Source of the DNA: Planctomycetota bacterium
GTDB taxonomy: Bacteria > Planctomycetota > UBA1135 > JADKAF01
Length of the DNA: 64,000 nucleotides
Assembly: GCA_016719295.1 (NCBI GenBank)
Contig: JADKAF010000001.1
Location: forward strand, 4,960,001 to 5,024,000
Direction: 5' to 3'
The notes below the pieces were generated by a model. It did not search any database. It was not told the DNA's origin and worked only from the letters and a program-made list of their open reading frames with translations. The position numbers and the translations under genes were made by a program. Within the stretch, counting starts at the first letter, position 1, and each line of letters begins with the position of its first letter. Positions 40,634 to 49,255 of this stretch are shown here, piece after piece.

Positions 40634-42124
40634 ATGACCCAACACACCTCGCTCTTCGCCTACCCCCGCCAGGACTTCGTCGCGGGCATCGTCGTGTTCC
40701 TCGTGGCGGTGCCGCTCTGCCTCGGCATCGCGCTCGCCTCGGGAGTTCCGGCGGTCTCGGGCTTGGTCGCTGGGGCGGTGGGCGGGCTCGTCGTGCCTTG
40801 GATCAGCCGCTCGGCGCTCTCGGTGTCCGGGCCGGCCGCGGGCCTCACCGCCATCGTGCTTCTCCAGGTCGGGGCGCTGGGCGGCTTGCCGCCGTTCCTG
40901 CTCGCGGTGCTCCTGGCGGGCGGTATGCAGATCGCCCTCGGGATGCTGCGCGCGGGTCGTCTGTCGGGGCTCGTGCCTTCGGCGGTGGTGAAAGGCATGC
41001 TGGCGTCGATCGGGATCGTCATCGTGATGAAGCAGATCCCCGTGGCGTTCGGCTCGAGTGGGGAGTTGTCGGCGCTGTTTCGCGGAGACGTCCATGCGGG
41101 CTCGGCGCTGATCGCGGCGCTCTCGCTCGTCGTCCTCTACGGCTGGAAGAAGACGCCGCTCGCGCGGTTCCAGCTCCTCTCACCGGCGTTGGTGGTGGTG
41201 GTGATGACCAGCGCGCTCGGCGCCGCCTTCGCCGGGCTTCCTGCTCTTGCGCTCTCTGCGGCCGAGTTCGTGGACGTGCCGCTCGGCGGCTTCGCCGCGC
41301 TGATCGACGTGCTGCCGCGACCCGAGCTCGGTGCGATCGTGCGCTCGGACGTCTGGATCGCCGCGGGAACGATCGCGGTCGTCGCGAGCATCGAGACGCT
41401 GCTCTCGATCCAGGCGGTGGATCGCCTCGATCCGCTGCGGCGGCACAGCCCGCCGGATCGCGAGCTCGTGGCGCAGGGCGTCGGCAACGTGGCCTCCGGC
41501 TTCTTGGGCGGCCTGCCGATCACGGCGGTGATCGTGCGCAGCGGAGCGAACGTCGCCGCTGGCGGTCGCGAGCGCCTCTCGGCGATCGTCCATGGATTGC
41601 TCCTCGTCGGCGCCGTCGCTTTCGCCGGCTCGCTGCTGAACCGCATCCCGCTCGCGGCGCTCGCCGCCGTGCTGATCCAAGTCGGTCTGAACCTCTGCAA
41701 GCCCGCGCTCTTCCGCCAGCAGTTGGCCCTCGGGATCAATCAGCTGCTGCCCTTCGCGGTCACCATCGCCGCCGTGCTCGCGACCGACCTGCTGAAGGGC
41801 GTGATCATCGGGATCGTGGTCGGCATCTTCTTCGTGCTGCGCCAGAACGCGAAGGACGCGGTGAGCAGCTCGCGCCGCGAGGATGGTGCCCGCGTCCTGC
41901 GCTTCGAGCGCGATGCCACCTTCATCACCAAGCCGCAGCTCCTGGCCATGCTCGACGAAGTCGAGGACGGCGAGCGCGTCGTGATCGATGGGACCGGCGA
42001 GTACATGGATCAGGATGTGAAGGAATCGCTCGCGCTCTTCACCGAGGACGCCGCGCATCGCCGGATCCAAGTCGAGCTGGTCGGCATCGATCTTCGGGGT
42101 GCGCCTGCGGGGGGCGGTCACTGA
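40634..42124 (+). CDS. SulP-family anion transporter (bicarbonate candidate)
   Basis: The 496-residue inner-membrane protein has the SulP layout: a hydrophobic core of ~12 segments with the signature region SVSGPAAGLTAIVLLQ, RLSGLVPSAVVKGMLASIGI, ASIETLLSIQAVDRLDP, GNVASGFLGGLPITAVIVRS and LIQVGLNLCKPALF. A short STAS-like tail (RFERDATFITKPQLLAMLDE, VVIDGTGEYMDQDV) follows. SulP proteins carry sulfate, bicarbonate and other anions. Because the next gene starts on its last base (TGATG) and encodes DabA, bicarbonate is the likely substrate (inference, compare BicA). It is the first gene of a four-gene operon. Confidence 0.85.
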   Translation: MTQHTSLFAYPRQDFVAGIVVFLVAVPLCLGIALASGVPAVSGLVAGAVGGLVVPWISRSALSVSGPAAGLTAIVLLQVGALGGLPPFLLAVLLAGGMQIALGMLRAGRLSGLVPSAVVKGMLASIGIVIVMKQIPVAFGSSGELSALFRGDVHAGSALIAALSLVVLYGWKKTPLARFQLLSPALVVVVMTSALGAAFAGLPALALSAAEFVDVPLGGFAALIDVLPRPELGAIVRSDVWIAAGTIAVVASIETLLSIQAVDRLDPLRRHSPPDRELVAQGVGNVASGFLGGLPITAVIVRSGANVAAGGRERLSAIVHGLLLVGAVAFAGSLLNRIPLAALAAVLIQVGLNLCKPALFRQQLALGINQLLPFAVTIAAVLATDLLKGVIIGIVVGIFFVLRQNAKDAVSSSRREDGARVLRFERDATFITKPQLLAMLDEVEDGERVVIDGTGEYMDQDVKESLALFTEDAAHRRIQVELVGIDLRGAPAGGGH

Positions 42125-45024
42125 TGGAGCTGCGCGTCGGCGGAGGCTCCGCGCTCGATCCCATCGATGCGGCGCTCGCTCACGCGCACGCCGTGCTCCC
42201 CGACCAAGGGCCGATCGGCGTCTTCATCCACCACAACACGCTCCACGCCTATCAGCACCTGCCGTTTCACGCCGCGGTGCAGCGCGGCTCCGCCGAGCTC
42301 CACGCCGAGCCGTATCTCTCGTCCGCGAGCTATCGCGCGGCGCTGCAGCGCGGACGCATCGAAGTCGAGGATCTCGAGACCGAGCTCGGGGCCGAGCTCG
42401 GCGCTGCCGGTGACGAGCGGGTGTGGTGCGGCGCGACGCGCCGCGAGCTCTGGCGTCGCTGGATGCTCGAAGGCGAGGACGAAGGGAACTCTCTGCCCGC
42501 GACGTTCGCGCGAGCCGAAGGGCCGCAGCTCGCAGCGGCTTCAGAGCTCCCCGAGCTGCGCGCGGCCTGCCTCGCGCGCATCGAGAGGGGACCCACGCGG
42601 CTACCGCGCGAAGGAGAGCGCCTCGCGCGCCATCGCGACGCGCTGCTCGCGCTCGGCGCGATGGATCTCGATGCGCTGGTGCATCCCGAGCTCGTGCGCC
42701 TCGCTGCCGTCTTCCTCGATCAAGGCCAAGCGCGCACCGCCATGCCCGGCCGCGAGCAAGGCTTCTTCTCGGCCGTCGCCGCGCTGCATCGAGCCGGAAT
42801 GAAGCCCGCGCTCGAAGTGCAGCCCGCCGCGCAGGACTTGATCACCGCGGCCGCGCGCGATGACGGCGCGCGGCTGTTGATCGCCGAGGTTCTGCGCGAC
42901 CTCCAAGTCCCCGCGGAGGAGCAGACCGCCTATCTCGTGGCGACGGCGTTCGCGCTGCCCGGCTGGGCGGGCATGTTCTCGCGCTTGGAACGCCATCCGA
43001 GTGAGAACCGCTCGGCGAGCGTCGTGCGCTTGATCGACTTCCTCGCCGTGCGCCTCGCGTACGAACGCCGCGCCCTACAGCACCTCGAGCAGGCCTGCGG
43101 GTGGACGACGAGCTGGCCGGAGCTCGCCACCAGGGCCAGCGCTGCGGCGGCGCGCGATCCGCGCCGCGAAGGCGCGGTGCTCCTCGCCGCGGCGCGCGCG
43201 GCGCGGCTCGACGCGTCGGCGGTCGCGGCTCTGGAGGACGCGGCGCTGCTCCGCCTCTGGGAAGAGCGCGCGCGCTGCACGCCGCTCGCGCGACGGCGGC
43301 TCTGGCAAGAGGCCTACGAGCGACGCTATCGCCGCAGCATCTTGGATGCGCTGGCCGCGCGGCGCCGGGAGCCGGCGAGCGAGAAAGGACAGCTGAGCGC
43401 GCAGCTCATCTTCTGCATCGACGAGCGCGAGGAGTCGATCCGCCGTGCGCTGGAAGAGCTCGACCCGCGCTGCGAGACCTTCGGCGCGGCGGGCTTCTTC
43501 GGGCTCGCGATCGACTACTTGGGTCTCGACGACCACGAGCCCGCGCCGCATGCACCGGTGGTCGTGACGCCGACGCACGAAGTGCACGAAGCGCCGCTCT
43601 ACACGGAGCGCGAGCGCGATTCGGCGCGACGCCGCTGGCGCGGGAGCTGGCATGGCTTCGAGCGCGTCCTCGCGGCCGAGTCGCGCGGGCTGCTCGGGGG
43701 AACCGGGGCCGCGCTCGTCTTCGGACCGATCGCGGGATTCCTGGCCCTGACGCGGATCGCCGCGCCACGCAGGAGCCTCGAGCTCCAGCGCAAGCTCGCG
43801 CGCTGGTTCGCACCGACGCCGGCGACGCGGCTCTCTGCGCTGCGCACCGACACGAGCGGGCAGCTCTCGTTGCGCGGCAAACCGATTGGCTTCACGGTGG
43901 ACGAAGCGAGCGAACGCGTCGCGTCGATGCTGACGGGCCTGGGCCTCGTCCGCGACTTCGCGCCGATCGTGGTCGTGCTCGGCCATGGCTCGACCAGCTT
44001 GAACAATCCGCACGAGTCGGCGCACGACTGCGGCGCGTGCGGAGGACGGCGCGGCGGGGCGAACGCGCGGCTCTTCGCGGCCCTCGCGAATCGCTCCGAC
44101 GTGCGCGATGGCCTGCGACGGCGCGGCCTCGAGATCCCCGCGCAGACCTGGTTCGTCGGAGCGTTGCACGACACCGCGAGCGACGCCGTGACTTACTTCG
44201 ACCTCGGCGATGTTCCCGCGCATGCCGAGGCGGCGTTCGAGAGCGTGCGTCGCCTGCTCGAAGCCGCGCGGCGCGAGAGCGCGCTCGAGCGCTGTCGGCG
44301 CTTCGAGGACGCACCCCTCGGGATCAGCTCGGAGCAGGCGTTGCGCCACGTGGAAGCTCGCTCCGCGGCCCTGTCGCAACCGCGCCCGGAGTATGGGCAC
44401 TGCACGAATGCGATCGCCGTCGTCGGACGCCGCGATCGAACCCGTGGGTTGCACCTCGATCGCCGCGCGTTCCTCGTGAGCTACGATCCTTCGATCGATC
44501 CCGAGCACGCGATCCTAGAGCGCATCCTCGCCGCGGTCGGTCCCGTGGGCGCGGGGATCTCGCTCGAGTACTACTTCTCGGCCGTGGACAACGCGCACTT
44601 CGGCTGCGGCACGAAGCTCCCGCACAACGTGACCGGCTTGCTCGGCGTGATGAACGGACATCAAGGCGATCTGCAGACCGGTTTGCCGCTGCAGATGGTC
44701 GAGCTCCACGAGCCGATGCGCTTGCTGCTCATCGTGGAAGCGACCCCGGAAGCGCTGCTCGGCATCGCAGCGCGGCAACCCGAAGTGCGCGAGCTCGTCG
44801 TGAACCGCTGGGTGCAGCTCGTTTCGCTGCATCCAACGACCGGCGCGCTCCAAGTCCTGGAGAAGGAGCCCGGGCTCGAAGGGAAGGCCTCGGCGTTCGT
44901 TCCGTACGAGCCGAGCCCGCTGGCGCTGCCGCGCGTGGCGCGCTCGCGCGAATGGCACGGGCGAACGCGCGAGCACTTGCCCCCGGCGCTGGTGCTGGAC
45001 GCGATGTCGAGGACGGCCTCGTGA
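42124..45024 (+). CDS. dabA: DabA (DUF2309), carbonic-anhydrase-like subunit of inorganic-carbon pump
   Basis: The 966-residue cytosolic protein belongs to DUF2309/UPF0753, shown for DabA to bind zinc like a beta-carbonic anhydrase. The zinc ligands are present: Cys431 and Asp433 in IFCIDERE, His621 in LGHGSTSLNNP and Cys636 in DCGACGG. The His-to-Cys spacing of 15 equals that described for Halothiobacillus DabA. The start FIHHNTLHAYQHLPFH is also characteristic. With DabB it is proposed to drive one-way hydration of CO2 to bicarbonate using an ion gradient. Its ATG overlaps the SulP stop by one base and its end overlaps dabB by GTGA, so the genes are probably translated together. Confidence 0.92.
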   Translation: MELRVGGGSALDPIDAALAHAHAVLPDQGPIGVFIHHNTLHAYQHLPFHAAVQRGSAELHAEPYLSSASYRAALQRGRIEVEDLETELGAELGAAGDERVWCGATRRELWRRWMLEGEDEGNSLPATFARAEGPQLAAASELPELRAACLARIERGPTRLPREGERLARHRDALLALGAMDLDALVHPELVRLAAVFLDQGQARTAMPGREQGFFSAVAALHRAGMKPALEVQPAAQDLITAAARDDGARLLIAEVLRDLQVPAEEQTAYLVATAFALPGWAGMFSRLERHPSENRSASVVRLIDFLAVRLAYERRALQHLEQACGWTTSWPELATRASAAAARDPRREGAVLLAAARAARLDASAVAALEDAALLRLWEERARCTPLARRRLWQEAYERRYRRSILDALAARRREPASEKGQLSAQLIFCIDEREESIRRALEELDPRCETFGAAGFFGLAIDYLGLDDHEPAPHAPVVVTPTHEVHEAPLYTERERDSARRRWRGSWHGFERVLAAESRGLLGGTGAALVFGPIAGFLALTRIAAPRRSLELQRKLARWFAPTPATRLSALRTDTSGQLSLRGKPIGFTVDEASERVASMLTGLGLVRDFAPIVVVLGHGSTSLNNPHESAHDCGACGGRRGGANARLFAALANRSDVRDGLRRRGLEIPAQTWFVGALHDTASDAVTYFDLGDVPAHAEAAFESVRRLLEAARRESALERCRRFEDAPLGISSEQALRHVEARSAALSQPRPEYGHCTNAIAVVGRRDRTRGLHLDRRAFLVSYDPSIDPEHAILERILAAVGPVGAGISLEYYFSAVDNAHFGCGTKLPHNVTGLLGVMNGHQGDLQTGLPLQMVELHEPMRLLLIVEATPEALLGIAARQPEVRELVVNRWVQLVSLHPTTGALQVLEKEPGLEGKASAFVPYEPSPLALPRVARSREWHGRTREHLPPALVLDAMSRTAS

Positions 45025-46337
45025 GCGGCCTCGAGCTGGCCCTCGCCGTCGCGCTGCTGCTGGCGGTGACCGCTCCGGGGCTCGCTTCGATCGCGGCGGG
45101 GCTGTGGTTCTCCACGCGTGGGGTTCGCCCTGGCGAGCGCTTCGTCGTGCGCGCGACGGCGGTGGGGCTTTTCCTCTCGTTCCTCGCGAGCGCGGCGACG
45201 GCCCTGCTCGCGAGCGGTTGGATCGGGAGCGGCTACGTCGGCGAGCTCGATCTCGGAAGCTGGCTGCGCGTCGGCGGATACGAAGTTCCCGCGGTGTTCC
45301 TCTTCGATCGTGTCGCGCTGGCGTTCTCGCTGCTGGCCGCGGCGATCACGGCGCTGGTCGCGCAGTTCTCGCGCCGCTATCTGCATCGCGAGCCGGGCTT
45401 CCTGCGCTTCTTCGTGCTGCTCGGGATGTTCGCTTCCGGAACGCAGCTCGTCGCCTTCGCGGGGGCGTTGGATGTGATGTTCGCCGGCTGGGAGCTGATG
45501 GGGATCTCGTCCGCGCTCTTCATCGGCTTCTTCCTCGAGCGACCCGAGCCGCTGCGCTCTTCGGTGCGTGCCTTCGCGACCTACCGGCTCTGCGACGCGG
45601 GCTTCCTCCTCGCCATCGTCTCGACGCACGAGCTGCTCGGCTCGACGCGGCTCGCCGCGCTGGAGGCTGCGCCGCTGCTCGCGCCCTCGGCCGCGACCGC
45701 CATCGCGTCGCTCTTCCTGCTCAGCGCTCTCGGCAAGTCCGCACAGCTCCCGTTCTCGGGTTGGCTCGCGCGCGCGATCGAGGGGCCGACGCCGTCCAGC
45801 GCGCTCTTCTACGGCAGCGTGTCGATTCACACGGGGCTCTTCTTGCTGCTGCGCGTGTGGCCGCTGCTCGAGGTGGCCCCGCTGGTGCGCTGGGTCGGCA
45901 TCGCGCTCGGACTCGCCACGGCGCTGTATGCGACGGCCATCGCGCGCGTGCACGCCGATGCGAAGGGCGTGCTCGCGCACGCGACGCTCGCGCAGGTCGG
46001 ACTGATCCTGGCGGAGATCTGCGCTGGATGGATCGAGCTCGCACTCCTGCATCTCGTCGGGCATGCCTTGCTGCGCGTGTGGCAGTACTTGCGGGCGCCG
46101 AACGCGATCCACGACGCGCATCGCACGGGCCGCGAGAGAGCGCGCGCGCCGTGGCTCACGCGCCTCTCCCCGCGCCTCGCGCTGCGGCTCTACGGCGCGA
46201 CGATCCACCGCTTCCGCCTCGATGAGCGCGTCGATGCCTGCCTCGCCCCGTTGCTCGCGCTCGTCCGCAAGCTCGATGGGTGGGAGCAGCGCTATCGGCG
46301 CCGGCTCTCGCTCGATCGCGAGGAGGAGCCGCGATGA
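45021..46337 (+). CDS. dabB: DabB, NuoL/MrpA-like membrane subunit of inorganic-carbon pump
   Basis: The 438-residue inner-membrane protein is of the proton-conducting NADH-dehydrogenase family (NuoL/ND5). It shows FLRFFVLLGMFASGTQLVAFAG, DVMFAGWELMGISSALFIGFF (conserved Glu), RLCDAGFLLAIV and SALGKSAQLPFSGWLARAIEGPTPSSALFYGS, with the conserved Lys and the P.PSSA.. motif, then HADAKGVLAHATLAQVGLI. It pairs with DabA to couple ion flux to carbon capture. The GTG start at 45021 overlaps the dabA stop. At 438 residues it is shorter than many DabB proteins; the next gene may supply the missing membrane part. Confidence 0.88.
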   Translation: MSGLELALAVALLLAVTAPGLASIAAGLWFSTRGVRPGERFVVRATAVGLFLSFLASAATALLASGWIGSGYVGELDLGSWLRVGGYEVPAVFLFDRVALAFSLLAAAITALVAQFSRRYLHREPGFLRFFVLLGMFASGTQLVAFAGALDVMFAGWELMGISSALFIGFFLERPEPLRSSVRAFATYRLCDAGFLLAIVSTHELLGSTRLAALEAAPLLAPSAATAIASLFLLSALGKSAQLPFSGWLARAIEGPTPSSALFYGSVSIHTGLFLLLRVWPLLEVAPLVRWVGIALGLATALYATAIARVHADAKGVLAHATLAQVGLILAEICAGWIELALLHLVGHALLRVWQYLRAPNAIHDAHRTGRERARAPWLTRLSPRLALRLYGATIHRFRLDERVDACLAPLLALVRKLDGWEQRYRRRLSLDREEEPR

Positions 46338-47446
46338 GCGACGAGCTGCTCTCTGCCCTGGCGCGCGTGACCGTGGCGGCACTCGCCGCGCTGATGATGG
46401 CGGTACCGGAGATCCTGGGGCGCTCCTCGCGTTCGGCAGGTGCTTCGGCGCTATGCATCGCGCTCGTCTGCGGAGCCTTGTTCTCCGCGGACGCGAGCCT
46501 CGCCTACGCGCTCCTCGCGCTGGTCTCGCTGCTGCACGCCTTCGGCGCGCTTCGCGTCTGCAGGACGGGTGCCGCGATGCTCGCGCTCGCCGCGCTCTCG
46601 ATCGGCGCTGCCGCGTTCGCGCTCTACCTCGGCCACCTGAGCGCGGCCTTCGGCGCTTCGCTCCTCGCGATCGCGCTGCGCGGGGGCGCGATGCCTTTGC
46701 ATGTCGGCGCCGCAGCGCTCACGGAGCGCGCGCCGCTCCAGCAGGTACAGCAGCTCGGCTCCTGTCTCGCCTTGGTCTTGCTGCACCTGCACTACGTGGA
46801 CCATCACGCCGCCGCCTACGACGCCGCACCCCTGCTCGTGCAGTTCGGCTCGCTCGCGACGCTCCTCGCTGCGTCGCTTGCCCTCGTGCAGCGGGAGCTC
46901 CGCGGGCTGATGCGCTCCGCGATGGTGATGCACGGCGGCCTCTTGCTCGCAGCGGTCGGCGCTGCTGGCCACGGGCACTACGCGGCCGCGCTCTTCGCGG
47001 CGTTGACGCTGGCGATCGCTGTCGGGGGAATGCTCGTGGTCGCGGACGCCCTCGAGCGTCGGGACGGTCGCCGACTCTCGCTGGAAGGGCTAGGAGGGCG
47101 AGCGCGAAGCTATCCCGTGCTCGCGACCGCGTTCGCGTTCTTCGGCGCCGCGGGCGTCGCGATGCCGGGGACCGCGGGCTTCGTCGGCGACGATCTGCTG
47201 CTGCATGCGCTGTGGGAAGGTGGCGCGGCCTCGACCGCCGCGATCATCCTCGCCGGAGCCTTGCTCGCGATCGCGACCTTGCGCGCCTTCGCGGCGCTGT
47301 TCTGCGGTCCGCAGCTGAGCTCACCTGCGCCGGATCTCCTGCCGCGCGAGCGCGTCTTGCTGGTCGGCCTGGCGCTGGTGCTCTTCGTGCTCGGCTTGTT
47401 CCCGGAGCTCGTGCTCGAGCCGGCCGAGGCGCTGCTGGGCTCTTGA
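46334..47446 (+). CDS. NuoM/NuoN-like membrane protein in the dab operon
   Basis: The 370-residue protein is almost entirely hydrophobic, with ~10 helices. It resembles a degenerate NuoM/N-type subunit: LAIALRGGAMPLHVGAAAL (usual Lys/His helix), RELRGLMRSAMVMHGGLLLAA and AFFGAAGVAMPGTAGFVGDDLLL, the 'G.PgtagFvge.ll' motif of that family. The ATG overlaps the dabB stop (ATGA), and AGGAGG lies 7 nt upstream inside dabB. It may form a heterodimeric channel with DabB. A third membrane gene is not part of the minimal DabAB pump, so its role is inferred. Confidence 0.75.
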   Translation: MSDELLSALARVTVAALAALMMAVPEILGRSSRSAGASALCIALVCGALFSADASLAYALLALVSLLHAFGALRVCRTGAAMLALAALSIGAAAFALYLGHLSAAFGASLLAIALRGGAMPLHVGAAALTERAPLQQVQQLGSCLALVLLHLHYVDHHAAAYDAAPLLVQFGSLATLLAASLALVQRELRGLMRSAMVMHGGLLLAAVGAAGHGHYAAALFAALTLAIAVGGMLVVADALERRDGRRLSLEGLGGRARSYPVLATAFAFFGAAGVAMPGTAGFVGDDLLLHALWEGGAASTAAIILAGALLAIATLRAFAALFCGPQLSSPAPDLLPRERVLLVGLALVLFVLGLFPELVLEPAEALLGS

Positions 47447-47488
47447 CCGGTGGAGCTCCGCGCTCTCGACGCGGGGAGAGAAGAACGT

Positions 47489-48559
47489 ATGCCGCGCGAC
47501 CTCGTGGAGCACTATGCTGCTCGCTCCGTGGAACGGAATCCCAAGCCCTCTCTGCTCGAGCTCCCGGAGCTCTTGGAGCTTCGCGCCGCCGGTGCGCTCG
47601 TGCTGGACGTGCGCTCGCCGAGCGAATACGCGCGCGGCCATATTCCCGGCGCGGTGAACCTGCCGGCGCTCGACGACGCGGAGCGCGCCGAGGTGGGCAC
47701 TCTCTGGACGCGCGTCGATCCAGCTCGCGCGCTCGCCCGCGCGGAAGAGCTCGGCCGCGCGAAGCTCGATCTGCTACTCGAGCAGGCGAGTGCGCTGAGG
47801 CGCGGACGCGAGGAGCATCCGCTGCTCGTGCACTGTTGGCGCGGCGGGATGCGCAGCGCGCGCGTCGCGGAGGTGCTCGCGGCGCACGCGCTGCCGAGCG
47901 CGCGTCTGCGCGGTGGCTACAAGGTGTTTCGGCCTTGGGTGCTCGGGCGCTTCGACGAGCCGCGCGCGTTGCGCGTCGTGTGCGGGCCGACGGGTAGTGG
48001 CAAGACGGCGTACCTGCGCGAGCGCGCGCGCGCGGGCGAGGCCGTGCTCGACCTCGAGGCGCTGGCGCATCACAAGGGCTCCGCGTTCGGACATCTCGGC
48101 GAGCCGCCGCAGCCCACGCAGGAGCAGTTCGAGAACGAGCTCGCCCTGGCGTGGGACGCGAGCGATCCCGAGCGCGAGCTCTGGATCGAGGACGAGAGCC
48201 GCAACATCGGCAAGCTCCTCTTGCCGGCGCGGCTCTACGCGCAGATGCAGGCGAGCCTGGTGCACGTACTCGAGGTGCCGCGCGCGGAGCGCGTCGCGCA
48301 GCTCGTCGCGACCTATGGCGACGCCGATCGCGAGGCGTTGGCGGCGTGCTTCCAGCGGATCGAGAAGCGCTGCGGCAGAGAGCGCACGCAACGCGCGCTC
48401 GAGCATCTCGCGCGCGGCGAGCTCGCCGCGGCCGTGGAGATCGTGCTCGACTACTACGACAAGACCTATGCCCACTCCACGGCACAGAAGCGGTGCCAAG
48501 CACCTTTCCTGTGCGGTGGGGAACGCTCAGCCGCCGAGCGCGATCGCGACGCCGACTAG
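47489..48559 (+). CDS. mnmH: tRNA 2-selenouridine/geranyl-2-thiouridine synthase
   Basis: The 356-residue protein has an N-terminal rhodanese domain (VLDVRSPSEYARGHIPGAVNLP; active cysteine in VHCWRGGMRSARVAEVL) and a P-loop domain (VVCGPTGSGKTAYLRE). These are followed by IEDESRNIGKLLLPARLYAQM and VPRAERVAQLV, exactly the MnmH/SelU arrangement. It exchanges sulfur for selenium at wobble 2-thiouridine of some tRNAs through a geranylated intermediate. The ATG at 47489 is preferred to GTG 47450 because GGGGAGAG lies upstream. The normal C-terminus (YYDKTYAHS) is extended by ~27 residues encoded by the palindrome at 48483 and beyond. The extension overlaps the convergent gene by 33 nt. Confidence 0.88.
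   Translation: MPRDLVEHYAARSVERNPKPSLLELPELLELRAAGALVLDVRSPSEYARGHIPGAVNLPALDDAERAEVGTLWTRVDPARALARAEELGRAKLDLLLEQASALRRGREEHPLLVHCWRGGMRSARVAEVLAAHALPSARLRGGYKVFRPWVLGRFDEPRALRVVCGPTGSGKTAYLRERARAGEAVLDLEALAHHKGSAFGHLGEPPQPTQEQFENELALAWDASDPERELWIEDESRNIGKLLLPARLYAQMQASLVHVLEVPRAERVAQLVATYGDADREALAACFQRIEKRCGRERTQRALEHLARGELAAAVEIVLDYYDKTYAHSTAQKRCQAPFLCGGERSAAERDRDAD
48483..48513. repeat. REP-like palindrome inside the 3' end of mnmH
   Basis: CACAGAAGCGGTGC and GCACCTTTCCTGTG form an imperfect inverted repeat around CAA. The core AAGnGGTGC/GCACCTT is the same type as at 7324 and 50370. Translated in frame it gives TAQKRCQAPFLCG, which is not part of the MnmH family. Confidence 0.6.
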
Positions 48560-49186
48560 GAGCGCGCCGAAGCCGAGGAAGGTGAAGCCGGAGCGCAGCG
48601 GATGAGGGAAGCCCAAGGAGCGCGCGCTGCGCTCGCCGAGGAAGAAGAGCAGCAGCAGGAGCAGAGCGTTCGAGGTGCGCAGCGCGACGAAGGGATCCGA
48701 GAGCACGAAGAACGGCAGCGCCGCGGGGATGCCGGTGAAGAAGACGAGCCAGCAGCTCGCGAGAGCGCCGCGCCAGTCCTCGCGGGTCAGGCGGATCGGC
48801 GCGGGCTCCAAGGTGCGCAGCTTCTGGCCGAGGGAGCGATAGAGCGACGCGCGCTCCGCGGGCTCGAGGCCGCGCCCGACGAGGTCATCGAGCTCGTCGC
48901 TGAGGAGCGCTTCCGCCTCGCGCTCGTCGCGCGCGTTCCGGAGCGCGATCCAGAGCCGGCGCTTGCGGCCGCGCTCGACGATCTGGCCCAGGAGAAAGAG
49001 GCCGCCATCGATGACGCCCCAGGCCAAGTTGCAGCCGAAGATGGCGAGCATCAGCTCGCGCGCTCCGGCGTGACCCTCTTCGCGGAGCAGGACGCTCGCG
49101 GTGAGGGTGAAGCTCAGCGTCATCACGAGGCCGAAGACGAGCTCGGCGAGACGCGTCGCGGGGTCGAGGCTGCGAACGAGCGACAT
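48527..49186 (-). CDS. VIT1/CCC1-like membrane protein
   Basis: The 219-residue protein has about five membrane segments. The start RLAELVFGLVMTLSFTLTASVL and the second helix GCNLAWGVIDGGLFLLGQ resemble VIT1/CCC1 iron-manganese transporter relatives (r..e.ifg..m.ltft..., gCN.aWg.iDg.mYl.). A soluble helical stretch (DEREAEALLSDELDDLVG) follows. Metal transport is possible, but the acidic metal-binding residues of true VIT1 are not obvious, so the substrate is open. The ATG at 49186 is preferred to a GTG at 49213. It is convergent with mnmH and overlaps it by 33 nt. Confidence 0.65.
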   Translation of the reverse strand: MSLVRSLDPATRLAELVFGLVMTLSFTLTASVLLREEGHAGARELMLAIFGCNLAWGVIDGGLFLLGQIVERGRKRRLWIALRNARDEREAEALLSDELDDLVGRGLEPAERASLYRSLGQKLRTLEPAPIRLTREDWRGALASCWLVFFTGIPAALPFFVLSDPFVALRTSNALLLLLLFFLGERSARSLGFPHPLRSGFTFLGFGALLVGVAIALGG

Positions 49187-49255
49187 GGGGGATTTCGTCC
49201 GTCGATGGTGCACCGCTAGGATGCACGCCGCGGCTACAGAACACAGGAAGCTCCC

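Noticed and set aside
38488..45024. A 2178-codon open frame spanning three genes
   Set aside because: Its first part is antisense to the HEAT-VWA gene and out of frame with SulP. Only the part from 42124 (dabA) has protein-like sequence.
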